Below are positions 12,301 through 22,347 of a DNA stretch of 64,000 nucleotides, in pieces (within the stretch, counting starts at the first letter, position 1; each line of letters opens with the position of its first letter). The stretch covers positions 22,718,704-22,782,703 of the forward strand of contig CM034099.1 in NCBI GenBank assembly GCA_019914945.1, given 5' to 3'. Made by a program: the position numbers and the translations under genes. Source of the DNA: Typha latifolia (taxonomy: Eukaryota > Streptophyta > Magnoliopsida > Poales > Typhaceae). The notes beneath the pieces are model-generated. The model saw nothing but the letters and a program-made list of their open reading frames with translations, did not search any database and was not told where the DNA came from.

Positions 12301-15300
12301 AGGATGAAAGGATGTGATATAGGTTGTCTTCTTCCTCTCCTGAAAGGATCCTTCTCTTCCTGGATATGGAGAAGCCTTGGAATTCCTGTGAGAATATTTT
12401 TGATACCTTTCTTAACCTATTATTTGAAACTTCACGTGTTTTTTTTTTTTTTTTAATCTGTTACAAATTATTGACTTTAATTCATTTTCAGCCTTCTTCT
12501 CTATATCCAAGTGTTAGATGTGGTCTGGAGATGGCTATACTTAATGCTCTAGCTGCACGTTGTGGATCTAATTTATCAGATCTTGTGAGTGGATGCATGA
12601 GCTCCTATAGAGATACAAAGTCAGTTAAGCCTGGGAATTCAGCAAGTATAGATATTTGTGCCCTTGTAGATTGTAATGGAAATCCAGCAGAGGTAGCTCA
12701 TGTTGTCTCTCAGCTGGTTGATGAAGGCTTCACCACAATAAAACTGAAGGTATTTAATATAATGGAAGTACTAATTAAACTTGTGAGTCAAATCTTATGA
12801 AAGTTATTACAACCAAATGACCAATGAACTAAACTAGCATGAAAAAGTTTATTTTCACTAAATTGAACATTTCTACATTAGTTTGATCATTGATATAGCA
12901 TAACTTTGTATGGTTTTGTAGTGGGAAATCCAGGCTGTACTTTTTTTGTTACGAAGTTTTAAATTGCCAGTAGTTCAAATTGCAATATGAGCAATCTTTT
13001 ACATTTTCCATTTCCATGTATTGACTATTTCTTGACTGATTCTTTTTGCAAAGGTTGCACGTCGAGAAAATCCCATTGATGATGCAGCTGTCATCCAAAA
13101 AATAAGAGAAGTGGTTGGTTATAAGGTCAACATCCGTGTAGATGCAAATCAGAAGTGGACATATGAAGAGGCAATTCTGTTTGGATCTAAAGTGAAGTGC
13201 TTTAATCTACAATACATTGAGGTATAATCTCAACTTATTATAGGTGAAAGTTGGCATTTTTTATGCATATCTTTTATAATACCAGTGAGAGGTCTCAACA
13301 AACATGCTAACCTAGTCCAGAGAATATGTCATACAGTTGCGTATAGCCGTATAAGCATATTGTATAAGCATGTAACAGTTAGCAACTAGATTATCTGAAG
13401 AGTTTTTCCTCAGTTTTGTTTCCATATACCTTGTGGGGCTCTTTGCATAAAAAACTCTTAAATTTTTTGTTAATAGTAAGATTGGACTTTTGAAACTGAG
13501 TATTTATTTTTATACTAGATGCGTATCTAATGCATATAATTTTTGTTATATTGAAAATTGAAGAGCCTTTTGTGCAAATGCCCCCACCATATGGTACTCC
13601 ATGTAAATGCTGATGAGCAACAAGGTGGTCACACTCTATACTTAATTTTTCAACTAGGATGGGCCAACTTAAACCTGGCGTAGGCTCAATGCAGAATGTG
13701 TGATTACTCTAGGGGACAGAACTAGCTGTTGAATACTTTAATATACTCACACAAAGTTGAATGTGCTAACAGACTACAGAAGCATATTGTGTGCAGACAG
13801 TGATACCTATTAGTAGGGGGGAGCATCTTTATTTTTGTTGCAGACGTTAAACTTATCGTCTTGTTGCTTTGGTAGTTCGCCAGCCAAATGGTGAAAGCAT
13901 CACCTATAATTAGGGTATAATTTCTCTCTCTATATGTTGCTCAGGCACTGGAAGGTATCATATTTGTTACTTACAGTGTAATTTTATTTTCTCCATATGC
14001 GTGTATAGCTAGCCATATTTGATTAATACATGTGGGAGTAATTTAGTTTGGCAGCATAATCATCTCAAGATAGAATACCTCATTCTGGTAAATTAGGAAT
14101 GTTCTTTTTGATAGTTCTGTTGATCTTCAGAAGGACAAAAGAATTGTGTTTTCTTGGTTAGACATATTTTTCTAACTTCTCTCTTTTTTATCTTCTTGAG
14201 GGTCTTTATTTTGTTTTAAATGTTACAGGAACCTGTAGACCATCATGATGATATTATTAAGTTCTGCGAAGACTCTGGCTTACCTGTAGCTCTAGACGAG
14301 ACTATTGACAATCTTAAAGGAGATGTCCTACATCAGCTCCAAAATTTTGTGCATCCAGGAATTGTTGCTTTAGTAAGTAATCATCGGTATAACCATTAGG
14401 AATTTAGACTTGTATTATTTTAGTCAGCATGACCTGGTTTAATGTTCAGGTTATCAAACCAAGTGTTGTTGGGGGGTTTGAAAATACAGCACTCATAGCA
14501 GAATGGGCTCAGTTACATGACAAGGTTGCTGTTGTCAGCAGTGCATTTGAAAGTAGTCTAAGTTTGTTAGCATATGTACAGTTTGCACACTATCTTGAGA
14601 TACAGCATGCTGCAGTCTGTCAAATGAAAAAGAGGGTTCCAACTGGAGTTATGGCTCATGGACTTGGAACATATCGATGGTTAAAAGAAGATGTAACAGA
14701 TAAAGGTATAAATACTTGTATACATCCAAATGGTGGTAGAATGGAAGCTTCAGTTGAAGATGCACACAATTTAACTCAATATTTCCAAATCAATAATGAG
14801 AGAATTCAGAGGACTTGCACTGAAGAACAACTTAGGTCCTGCTATATACAAGTTGATGGCAATGATCTTTCTTGTCTATTCAAATTGCAAGAGGCTGGTT
14901 CCAGTACGAATGTGAGCATTATTTACCCTAACAAAACTCATCAGGTGTAGTATGTATTTTGCAATGGTTGATTGAACATCAGAACTAAAACTTTTATCAG
15001 TTCAGTTCATTTTCTAGACAAATTTAATCTTTTTGTACTTTCCATGCTTATAATTAAAGTGTTATTTTAATTTGTGTTAACTACGTCTTGCCAATTGTAG
15101 TCACCTGGCAGTTACTCTTTATTTCTATTTCCAGCCCTCACAATCTAAAATGCCTAGAACCTTCTTTCAGAATGTGTTATCAAGCATATGTTTACAAATT
15201 TTCTCATTGAAACCAACGCATGTGTCATGTTTCAACATTTTCTCATTGAAAATAGATCTATTTTAGAAAACAAAGATTAGAAAGACTTTCAGAATTTTTT

Positions 15301-18081
15301 TAGGACAATAAAATTTAGAATGTCACTTGACTAAAATGATCATGTGTAAGTGGGAAAACAAGATAGGATCAGGAGATCGTTTATCTTTTCTATTTAGTCA
15401 ACTCCTAATTCATTTTCTTTACTGTTCAGTTTTCTTTTTCTTTCAGTCAGTATTCTTCATGCAGGTCGAAATTTAAAATTTTGCCTTGAGTAGATTATTA
15501 GATGACTAAGATATATTTGAGTTACAAGAATACTAATCTGTTGCATAATGAGATTAATCTTCTTGACATATATTTTCTAATAGCAGCATGATTGGATTGA
15601 TGTAGAGAAAGGTAGTTATCTTTCTTCATGGGTTTCTGGGTGCAAGTCAAGATTGGATCCCCATTATGAAGGCTTTGTCGCCTTATGCAAGAACTATTTC
15701 TGTTGATCTCCCGGGCCATGGAGAATCCTTAATGCAGTGGCATATTGATGGGATATCCAAAGAAGAATTCAAAATATCAATTGAATTTGTTGCGGGTGTA
15801 TTGATAAAATTGATAAGTGATATAACTGATGGAGGGGTTATTCTTGTTGGATATTCAATGGGTGCAAGGATTGCATTGCACATGGCATTGAAATACACTG
15901 AAAAGGTATATTGTCATGTATTCTTAAGTTTCCTTTATTTTTTTCTCTTACTGAGAACTAAGGTAGTTGTAGCCAGGTCAATGGAGCTGTTATAATATCT
16001 GGAAGTCCCGGATTAAAAGATGAAGCAAGGAGAAGAATTCGAAATGCACAAGATAAATCAAGGGCTTGCTTCCTATTGTCATATGGATTCCACTGTTTTC
16101 TCGACTCATGGTATTCAGGAAACATATGGAGAAGGTGATAGTCGAATATAGCTCATCATTTACTTTTGTTAACAACCTAAATGATACCTTAGTTTACCTA
16201 TATAACGCATGTATTTGGCTTATAAAATTATGATTAGTATTGTCCTTTGGTAGAAATAAATTTGAGGTCACAATATTACAGCCTTCAAATTATGCATGAA
16301 CAAGAGCTACACTATTCAAGATTAAGATGCCTGATAAAGTCCTAGTTGTAATAATTCATCAAAGAAATTAACGATGGATTAGCATGTTCAGATTCAAATT
16401 AAAACTGTGGTCTAAACACGAATATGTGCCAAGTCCCAACATTGAACCACAGATGGCTAATGCGATTATACATTTAAATTTCTGATGGGGCATTTTCTGT
16501 AGCAGTCATAATATAGTAATGTTATGTTATTTTCTACTAGACTGGATATATTGCTGTGGAGTTCTATTCATTTTGTGACTTTTGTCCAATAGAGATGTAT
16601 TCTTAATTTGGTTGTGATTTGAGAGATTGGCACAGAGGATCCAGATAAGACACAATTTGATTTTCTATTGCCAGCTAATGACTCCAAACAATACTTCTGT
16701 GTTATCTTATAATCAGGAGACGGTTAGTGAAATATGAAGTCTTCTTTTTAGAATAAGTCTTCTTAGTTTAGTGTAGTAATTAAATAATAACTTAATTTTT
16801 TTCTGATATTCTAATATATTATTCTCTTTTCTTTTATTTCATACGAGTTTTAAAAATTAATTTAATAATAATATATAATTACTATTTTTCTCCTAAGTTA
16901 GACAATACTCAATATTACCACTTCTATTTTACATCATTTTTATTATTTAGTTTAAAATCTCACTAATTCTCAATATAAATTTACTATTCTTCATTACTTT
17001 AATATTAATTTTATACCACATCAAATGTAATTATTATTTCTTATTCAAATAAACATTAGAATTATACTGATATTAACTCTCTTTTTCTGTTATTAAAAAT
17101 AAAACTACTTTTAGAATTAGTTCTATTTTCCAAGTGAATGGGGCTTAGTCTTTTCCATCTACATACTATATATCTGATCAATTATTGTTGACTAACCAAT
17201 TTGTTTATACAGTATAAGAGAACATCCACATTTTGAAAGTATAAGGAGCAACCGTGCAAAGCATAATGACGTCAAAACTCTTGCCAAGGTTCTTTGTGAC
17301 TCGAGCATTGGACAGCAAAGGTAAAGTACTTTTTTCTGCACTCTTTCCATTTCACATTACATAATATTTTACCTGATGGAAGGAGGAAGAAATTAAGTAC
17401 GCATATCTGAATCTGGACACATTTTATGTTGTGCTTGTATCTTGGGTAATATCAAAAGACCAATCATGACATGATTCACTACCTCAAACTTTGATGGATC
17501 CTGGTTTTTAATGCCCAGCAAGGAGTGGTGGCTCGATTATTTTCTTCTCCTTTTCTGTTTTTTTATTTTATTTTATTTTATTTTATTTTATAGAAAGCTC
17601 AATGAATATTGGATTTACCAAAAGAGCATTTATTCTTACGTTCATATATAAAGTCAGTTTTCATGAATTCAACTGTAATGGGTTAGCGAAAATATAGACC
17701 ATTTCTCGTATTGGTAGTTTCAATTAATTCAATCAGCATGGACAGCTTTGTAGCGACAACATAGACAATTTATTCCAGATTTACTGACTGGCATGGAAAA
17801 ACTAAACTGAATATTGTACTTATGCTAGGTCCCTGTGGGAGGACTTAAAACACTCGGAGAAACCTCTTCTCTTCATTGTGGGGGAACAGGATATAAAGTT
17901 TAGGGAGATTGCTCAGCAGATGTGCAGGGAAATCAAGGGCAAATCAGAAGGCGAAGGTTACAACCAAAGAGAGAAATTCTGTGAAAAAATTATAGTTCCA
18001 GATTGTGGCCATGCTGTGCATTTGGAGAATCCTCTCGCAGTGATCAATGCAGTGAGGAAATTCTTAACAAAGTTGGACTAG
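326..18081 (+). CDS. PHYLLO: PHYLLO: fused MenD-MenC-MenH phylloquinone enzyme (5' truncated by window edge)
   Basis: Plastid multifunctional protein that makes o-succinylbenzoate for phylloquinone (vitamin K1). The 22 exons seen are 326-385, 1058-1126, 1449-1553, 1622-1816, 2076-2174, 4748-5308, 6243-6467, 7239-7541, 7759-7826, 9141-9299, 10256-10381, 10471-10602, 10731-10848, 12232-12387, 12492-12749, 13054-13221, 14229-14372, 14450-14911, 15612-15905, 15977-16134, 17213-17320 and 17829-18081. All phases join, giving 1406 residues with a stop at 18079-18081. MenD (from about 1449) has the DERSLGF thiamine-diphosphate glutamate motif and a [11 protein letters not shown] metal-binding motif. 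MenC has IKLKV, RVDAN, EEP, ALDET and VIKPS. MenH has LHGFLG, GYSMG, GEQD and CGHAVHLE. The active sites look intact. The first two small exons are probably linker after the MenF-like part and are less certain; the upstream start is outside the window. Confidence 0.95.
473..877 (+). mobile_element. TRIM-like miniature LTR retrotransposon in a PHYLLO intron
   Basis: A left terminal repeat at about 473-669 starts TGTTAGAATATAA and ends near GAATTCACA. It is followed at 671-682 by GGTATCAGAGCA, a near-perfect initiator-methionine-tRNA primer-binding site. A short internal part of about 135 bp ends in the purine tract AAAAGGGAG (796-804). The right repeat begins TGTTAGAATATAAGTATAAAAAC at 805 and ends near 877. 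The left repeat is longer only because a small MITE sits inside it. The flanks CAATA and CTATA could be a mutated 5-bp target duplication. No coding capacity, as expected for TRIMs. Confidence 0.65.
494..612. mobile_element. MITE nested in the left LTR of the TRIM
   Basis: An approximately 119-bp segment has inverted ends. The left end reads GGGTAAATTACAAATTGTCTCC; the right end, reverse-complemented, reads GGTTGATTATAAATTGCCCC. The right LTR at 805 lacks this segment, so it is an insertion. The string ATAAAAA flanks it on both sides and may contain the target duplication. Confidence 0.55.
2380..2875. repeat. Diverged tandem duplication inside a PHYLLO intron
   Basis: Copy 1 is about 2380-2588 and copy 2 about 2631-2875. 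Shared landmarks in the same order are GCATCTA(T/A)TAGCATA, TTTACACATC, TCTCATATTT, TTGAACTA(A/G)TTTGGTAT, ATTGTAGTTTAGTAATAG, CTTATG(G/C)ATGTGACCAA and GTTAGGAT(C/T)AGATTTT. The offset drifts from about 250 to 286 bp because of indels. It lies in the 2.6-kb intron 2175-4747. Confidence 0.7.
3221..3934. mobile_element. Non-autonomous hAT-type element with 8-bp target duplication
   Basis: The 714-bp element is bounded by an exact 8-bp direct repeat CCTTGAAG at 3213-3220 and 3935-3942. Its inverted ends are CAACAATGGTTGTGCCA on the left and, reverse-complemented, CAAGGATGGTCGTGCCA on the right, 14 of 17 identical and starting with CA. A GC-rich subterminal region with repeated GGCACG/CGTGCC motifs surrounds an AT-rich core. 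There is no open frame of note. The 8-bp duplication and terminal CA point to the hAT superfamily. It lies in the same PHYLLO intron as the tandem duplication. Confidence 0.75.
5631..5780 (+). mobile_element. tRNA-derived SINE relic (Au-like) in a PHYLLO intron
   Basis: A box A-like TAGCACCAGG is at 5631-5640 and a perfect box B, GGTTCAAGCC, at 5668-5677, spaced as in a pol III internal promoter. The following CATGGGAAAAACCTCTCCAGCAATGTA and the later GTACATTGGGAGACCC resemble the body of the widespread plant Au SINE family, as I recall it. The 3' end and target duplication were not resolved. Confidence 0.5.
8484..8546. repeat. 24-bp tandem repeat, 2.6 copies, in a PHYLLO intron
   Basis: Units begin at 8484, 8508 and 8532. 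The consensus is GATACTTTCAGTATCTTMTTTTGC with a few mismatches, and each unit holds GATAC/GTATC inverted ends. Confidence 0.7.
10731..14911 (+). other. MenC module of PHYLLO (o-succinylbenzoate synthase)
   Basis: Six exons encode an enolase-superfamily module that dehydrates the MenH product to o-succinylbenzoate. The capping domain starts around RIQLSVPP and FIGFGEVAP-like residues across the exon join at 10848/12232. The barrel carries the two-lysine motif TIKLKV, then [23 protein letters not shown] and [12 protein letters not shown], which are the expected base and metal ligands. A stretch following HGLGTYRWL links it to MenH. The exon order and residues match the family, so the module is probably active. 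Confidence 0.9.
11390..12125. mobile_element. Degraded relative of the 3221-3934 hAT-type element
   Basis: The left part has GTTGTGCTAATGAGATGTGCC and then GCACGCCTACTGACACGCAT, followed by TTTGAATATATGTATTAAAAG. This parallels the left part of the 3221 element (GCACGCTCC...CTGGCACGCAT, then TTTAAATATATATATATT). The right part CCAGCACACTCTGTGCCAGG resembles the other element's right end. I could not find a clear target duplication. It occupies most of intron 10849-12231. Confidence 0.4.
15612..18081 (+). other. MenH module of PHYLLO (SHCHC synthase)
   Basis: The last four exons encode an alpha/beta-hydrolase-fold lyase, which eliminates pyruvate from the MenD product. The oxyanion region [11 protein letters not shown], the substrate loop DLPGHGES, the nucleophile elbow GYSMGAR, the acid in IVGEQDIKF and the histidine in [11 protein letters not shown] are all visible. 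The frame is open to the TAG at 18079-18081. Confidence 0.9.
17562..17591. repeat. (TTTTA)n simple repeat in the last PHYLLO introns
   Basis: About six near-perfect TTTTA units lie in the intron between exons 17213-17320 and 17829-18081. Confidence 0.85.
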
Positions 18082-19767
18082 AGATGACATATTTATGCTT
18101 CTGTATACCACTAATCGCTAATCAGAATCCGCAGCAATGGGCACAGCTTTCATTGAATTGTCCTCACTGATTCTACTCTCAAGTTGATGATCCTTTAGCC
18201 AAATGACAGCACGGGGATTGACGTTCCTTGCTACTTGGTCGAACATTTTAACATTGGTTGCAAAATATTTTTTCTCCATTCAAGAGATGCCTATATGGAT
18301 ACGAAAAAAAAAATTTCCATGGCAGAATTAAACTATATGAATAGTGATTTTATATGCTACTTTCATTTGCATTTGTTCAGTCGTAACTCATCATTGCTAA
18401 AAAAAAAAGGTTGGTCAACATGATCAGACCACTGTGGTACTATTTTGAACTCAGAAAATACAAAGGGAGTTGTAGGATTAATGAATGTTTAATGACAAGA
18501 ATATGACCAAAAGAATAATATGGGGAAAAAAGGTAAAACTGGATCAATAAATTCAGTTATAAAAAATATATATTAATCTCGAAACGAACATTTAGGTAAA
18601 CACAAACAGATAAAAACAAAGGATCAGGTAAGCTAAAGTTGAGATTTGAGAATTAAACTTGTTTTACCTCTTGTCACGAGATAGGTGTTAATTCAAGCAA
18701 ATCATCATATTTATGGACCAAGTTTTAGATGGCTTAGACAAAATATACTAAACTCAGTGAAGGCCATGTTTTCACTGCCTTATGGCATTTATAAGTACTT
18801 TGCAAACATATCAACATACTGAACTAAGAGGACAATATACAGTAACACCAATAAAAGTTCTAGTACCATAAGAAAAAGAGCTTTTGCCTTCTCCTTGCAA
18901 GTCAAAAGTCACGGGAAGATTGATAGGAATCGATATAACATACAGAAGAGAACAAGATGCATTCAGCTGTGTTAGTGAAAAAAACATTAAGGCATCATTT
19001 GATGTAAAACAGCGAGGTACATGGTATGAGGTGGCATAAGTGAGTACTGCAAATAATTCAATCACCGGAAAGGTCGGGATATGCCAGTGAACCCCTATCA
19101 TTTAATAAAGACATCAGCACTCTTTTATCACACTCTAAACTACCAAGATGGTAAAAGGTATAAAACTTCAATTGCCTCCAGAACAAGGTGGCACGGCAGG
19201 CACAAAACCATGCCGACATTTTAAACAGCCTTTCTGTTGTACCGTGCCAGCAAGGCATGTATGTCGAGCAGCATGGTACTGGCACTTAATATCCATGGAT
19301 TTAACCAATTTTATCAGGGCAGTTATCAACTGACGAAGAGAAGATCAACCCACAGGACTCTTGAAGACATATGCAACACAATTAAATTGAGCAACAAATG
19401 ATATTTGACAACAGTAATATGAAAGATGCAATCAGTGGAGGAAGTTGTTGTATAGCATGACAATCACAACTAACCTAGAATGATATAATACGAGTTTACA
19501 ACCACTTTCATAGGTAGTGAAAGATTGTGTTTCATTAGGAGAATCCCCAACAATGTCATGGAGGATAAAAGACATGATCTATATCAAAATAGATAAACAC
19601 TGTGAATGTAGCACAAACTGAAATATAAACATTCCTGTGGCACAACTCAAAGTAGTGGAACTAACAACATAGCTAATGAATTAATCACTGGTCCTATTCT
19701 CCAAAGAGATATAGAGTCTAAATACGGAACCATAATTTGGCAAGCAGCTACTTCAAAGAATGTAAAA

Positions 19768-19798
<31 letters not shown>

Positions 19799-20275
19799 TA
19801 TTATCAACTAACATCAAACAATCTCTCAAATAACTTCTTATTAGCTGATTAGAAATTTTTTTTAAAAAAACACACAACCGATAAACATATATGAAAACTT
19901 TCAGGTTCCCCAAAGAAATTAGAAAAAGAAAAAGGAAAAAAGAAGAAGGAAACTTACACATTAGTGCGACATCCTTACTGACCAAATGTATTATTTGATG
20001 AAACACAAACGTAACAACCTGGCAGAAGCTATCTTATTTGACACTGATATACAATAACATCTCAGTTGACCAATTCCAATGGAAAGTCTATTACAAAAAA
20101 AAAAAAAAAATTAAATTTGCACTTTCCTAAAGAAAAGTAAGAAAGAAAGGGAGTATGCAATAAATTGTGTAACCTCCAAACAAGAACAAAGGTAAAATCA
20201 TATTGACCACCATATACTGCTTCGCATACTAATCCTACTATTCAGGTAAGATTTAATAGGTATACCTGACTGAGA
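18082..20275. other. Intergenic: PHYLLO 3' flank and RING gene 3' flank (convergent)
   Basis: No gene was recognised. Both neighbours point into this spacer. It holds poly-A tracts, a (TA)n run at about 19776-19801, and at 19185-19300 a GC-rich patch with repeated GGCACGG, CCGTGCC and GGCATG motifs, like the subterminal sequence of the PHYLLO-intron hAT elements. The short open frames look random. Confidence 0.7.
19776..19801. repeat. (TA)n microsatellite
   Basis: About 13 TA units follow a 13-A run in the spacer between PHYLLO and the RING-H2 gene. Confidence 0.9.
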
Positions 20276-21409
20276 TTAATCCTGGGCCACAACACTGCTG
20301 CCCCTCCTGGCCTTCCACTTCTCATACTCAGGATCATCCGTCGGCAATTCGTACCGACACAGGGGACACGTATTCCGTATAGCCAACCATGGCAAAATGC
20401 AGTCTTCATGATAATAATGCGAGCATGGAAGCCGCTTAACCCTTTCCTCAACCAAAATCCCATCTCTACAAACTGTACATTCGACATCATCATTTGCAAT
20501 GTCCTCTTTCGTCAGCACAACCGAGGGGAGGCTCTCGACCACCGACTTAGCTGCCGGAGGGCTACCTTTGAGAGAGCTCTCATGGTCTGCAAACTGCCCG
20601 AATAAGACCTCGTATGCCTCGATATCAGAAGTATAGACAAATCCCTCATGGTCATCGACGAAGTATCCTTCGACATCGTCGGGATCCATTGGACTCCTTC
20701 CCAAGCTATTAACGGCCAAGAGAACCTCCCATTGTAGATTTCTGACCGCTTCTTCTTCTTGCTCGGCTACATCATGATCAAAATCTCTACCATCGTCTCC
20801 ATTGCCAACGATTGTGATGCTTACGACATCCCTGTCATCGAGCCGGCCATCGACCTCCTCCCACTCGAAATCCTCGTTCGGATCTCTTCTCTGACCACGG
20901 ACATCGATGCTTTCCATATCAGCTCCGATGGCGACGATCTGCTCATCGGAATCCGAATCCGAATCGAACCCCGTGATCCGCAAACCGTCGGAACCCACAG
21001 GCCGAGCCCGCGAGAACTCGATCGAATCGGATGTAGAGCTCCTCCTCCCAACGAAGAAATCGTCGGCGCCCCAATCAGAAGCCACCGACACCTCCACCTC
21101 CCGATCGCGATCCCCACCGTCATCTTCTTCGAGCCCCAGCCCTAACCCTAGGTTGAGACCGAGGTAATCCAATCGGATCTCCTCAGGCGGCGAAACCGGG
21201 AAGGATTCCATGCGGATCGGATGAAGGGGGACGCGGCGATCGAATAGGTCGAGGGCGAGGGAGGCGTGGTCGTCCGGGTAATCGGATTCAGGGTCGTAGG
21301 AGAAAACGGGAACGAAGGGGCCTAGAATTTCGTGGGGGGCTTCTTCTTCGTCTTCCTCGTCCTCTTCGAAAGGGAGGAAGAGGAGGCCGGAGGAAATCGA
21401 ATCCGCCAT
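20276..21409 (-). CDS. RING-H2 E3 ubiquitin-protein ligase, CIP8/RING1-like
   Basis: A single exon encodes 377 residues. The start is the first in-frame ATG, at 21409 (MADSISSG); the frame stays open 204 nt further upstream but has no ATG there. The N-terminal two thirds is acidic and probably disordered, with DEDE-rich runs. A conserved stretch around NLQWEVLLAVNSL, then VEGYFVDDHEGFVYTSD and EVLFGQFADHESS, typifies this plant family. The RING-H2 ligands are C311, C314, C329, H331, H334, C337, C348 and C351, near the C-terminus, followed by a short tail. The RING-H2 should recruit an E2 enzyme; the substrate is unknown. A G-box at 21523-21528 lies about 115 bp upstream of the ATG. Confidence 0.9.
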   Translation of the reverse strand: MADSISSGLLFLPFEEDEEDEEEAPHEILGPFVPVFSYDPESDYPDDHASLALDLFDRRVPLHPIRMESFPVSPPEEIRLDYLGLNLGLGLGLEEDDGGDRDREVEVSVASDWGADDFFVGRRSSTSDSIEFSRARPVGSDGLRITGFDSDSDSDEQIVAIGADMESIDVRGQRRDPNEDFEWEEVDGRLDDRDVVSITIVGNGDDGRDFDHDVAEQEEEAVRNLQWEVLLAVNSLGRSPMDPDDVEGYFVDDHEGFVYTSDIEAYEVLFGQFADHESSLKGSPPAAKSVVESLPSVVLTKEDIANDDVECTVCRDGILVEERVKRLPCSHYYHEDCILPWLAIRNTCPLCRYELPTDDPEYEKWKARRGSSVVAQD

Positions 21410-21522
21410 CGATGGAGAAGAAAGGGGAGAGAGATGAGAAGAGAGGGCATATAAAGGAACGGTCGATGAATAGCGACGCTTGGGGGCGAAGGTTATATTT
21501 AGGACGGAAGGCACGGGACTTT

Positions 21523-21528
21523 CACGTG
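21523..21528. promoter_or_regulatory. G-box CACGTG upstream of the RING-H2 gene
   Basis: Palindromic CACGTG (TTCACGTGGT context) is 114 bp upstream of the RING-H2 start codon, in its promoter or leader. Such sites bind bHLH and bZIP factors. Function here is inferred. Confidence 0.35.
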
Positions 21529-21660
21529 GTGGTGAGCTGACCGGTGGTGAGGGGAAGGCGAGGTTGACGGGCAGGAGAGGACTATGCGTGCCAGATCGGT
21601 AATAGTGACGCACGGACGGTATCTGATGTAATTGATGTAATGTAATGCAATGGGAGGAGG

Positions 21661-21690
21661 GAGAGAGAGAGAGAGTGTGTGTGTGTGTGT
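21661..21690. repeat. (GA)n(TG)n compound microsatellite
   Basis: A GA run is followed directly by a TG run, about 250 bp upstream of the RING-H2 start codon, so it may lie in that gene's leader or promoter. Confidence 0.9.
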
Positions 21691-22323
21691 GGGGTTGTGA
21701 ATTGAATAATTATTATAATTTATTTTTATTTTTAATTTGTGCATAAAATTCTTTTTAATAATCAAGTTTAGTTAAGACCTCAATATGTCATAGAATAGAA
21801 GTGGATGATGAACTTGTTTTTGATCCTGTCTACAAAGTGAAATTCAATAACCCCTTAATTATAATTGGCTTATCAATTTTAAACTAGATGCTCTTAATTA
21901 AATGCCACTATAACAAAAATTATAGTTTAAATTCAGAATTAATATTTAATAAAAGTTTCATTAAATATATTACTGTAATTAAAATCTTCGTATATAATTT
22001 GCATTTCACTTAGGTGAATAACTAGAGAGAAAAGAGATGACTACTAGACAATTACGTAAAATAAGTTTTATTTTTATATAAAACTAGGGACCTTGTCAAC
22101 TTTCTTGCTTGTTCATATACAAATGCTGTAAGCCTCTAGTAGAGGAGAATGTTACTATATGAAAGAGTACAAATAAATGTTAAATAATACACTTTCTATT
22201 CCGTACAATGAACGGATCAAACCATGATGTAGCTAAATTTTAATTCTTAGTTATGCCTTGCCTAGAGAATATTATCTAATTATTTTGAATCGTTCCAACT
22301 TTTGATATAAGTCCATCTAGATC

Positions 22324-22347
22324 TATATATATATATATATATATATA
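22324..22347. repeat. (AT)n microsatellite
   Basis: About 12 AT units in the spacer between the RING-H2 and PPR genes. Confidence 0.9.

Noticed and set aside
21410..21613. In-frame upstream extension of the RING-H2 protein by 68 residues
   Set aside because: The extension opens with GTG and contains no ATG. The first ATG is at 21409, and the upstream stretch has promoter or leader features.
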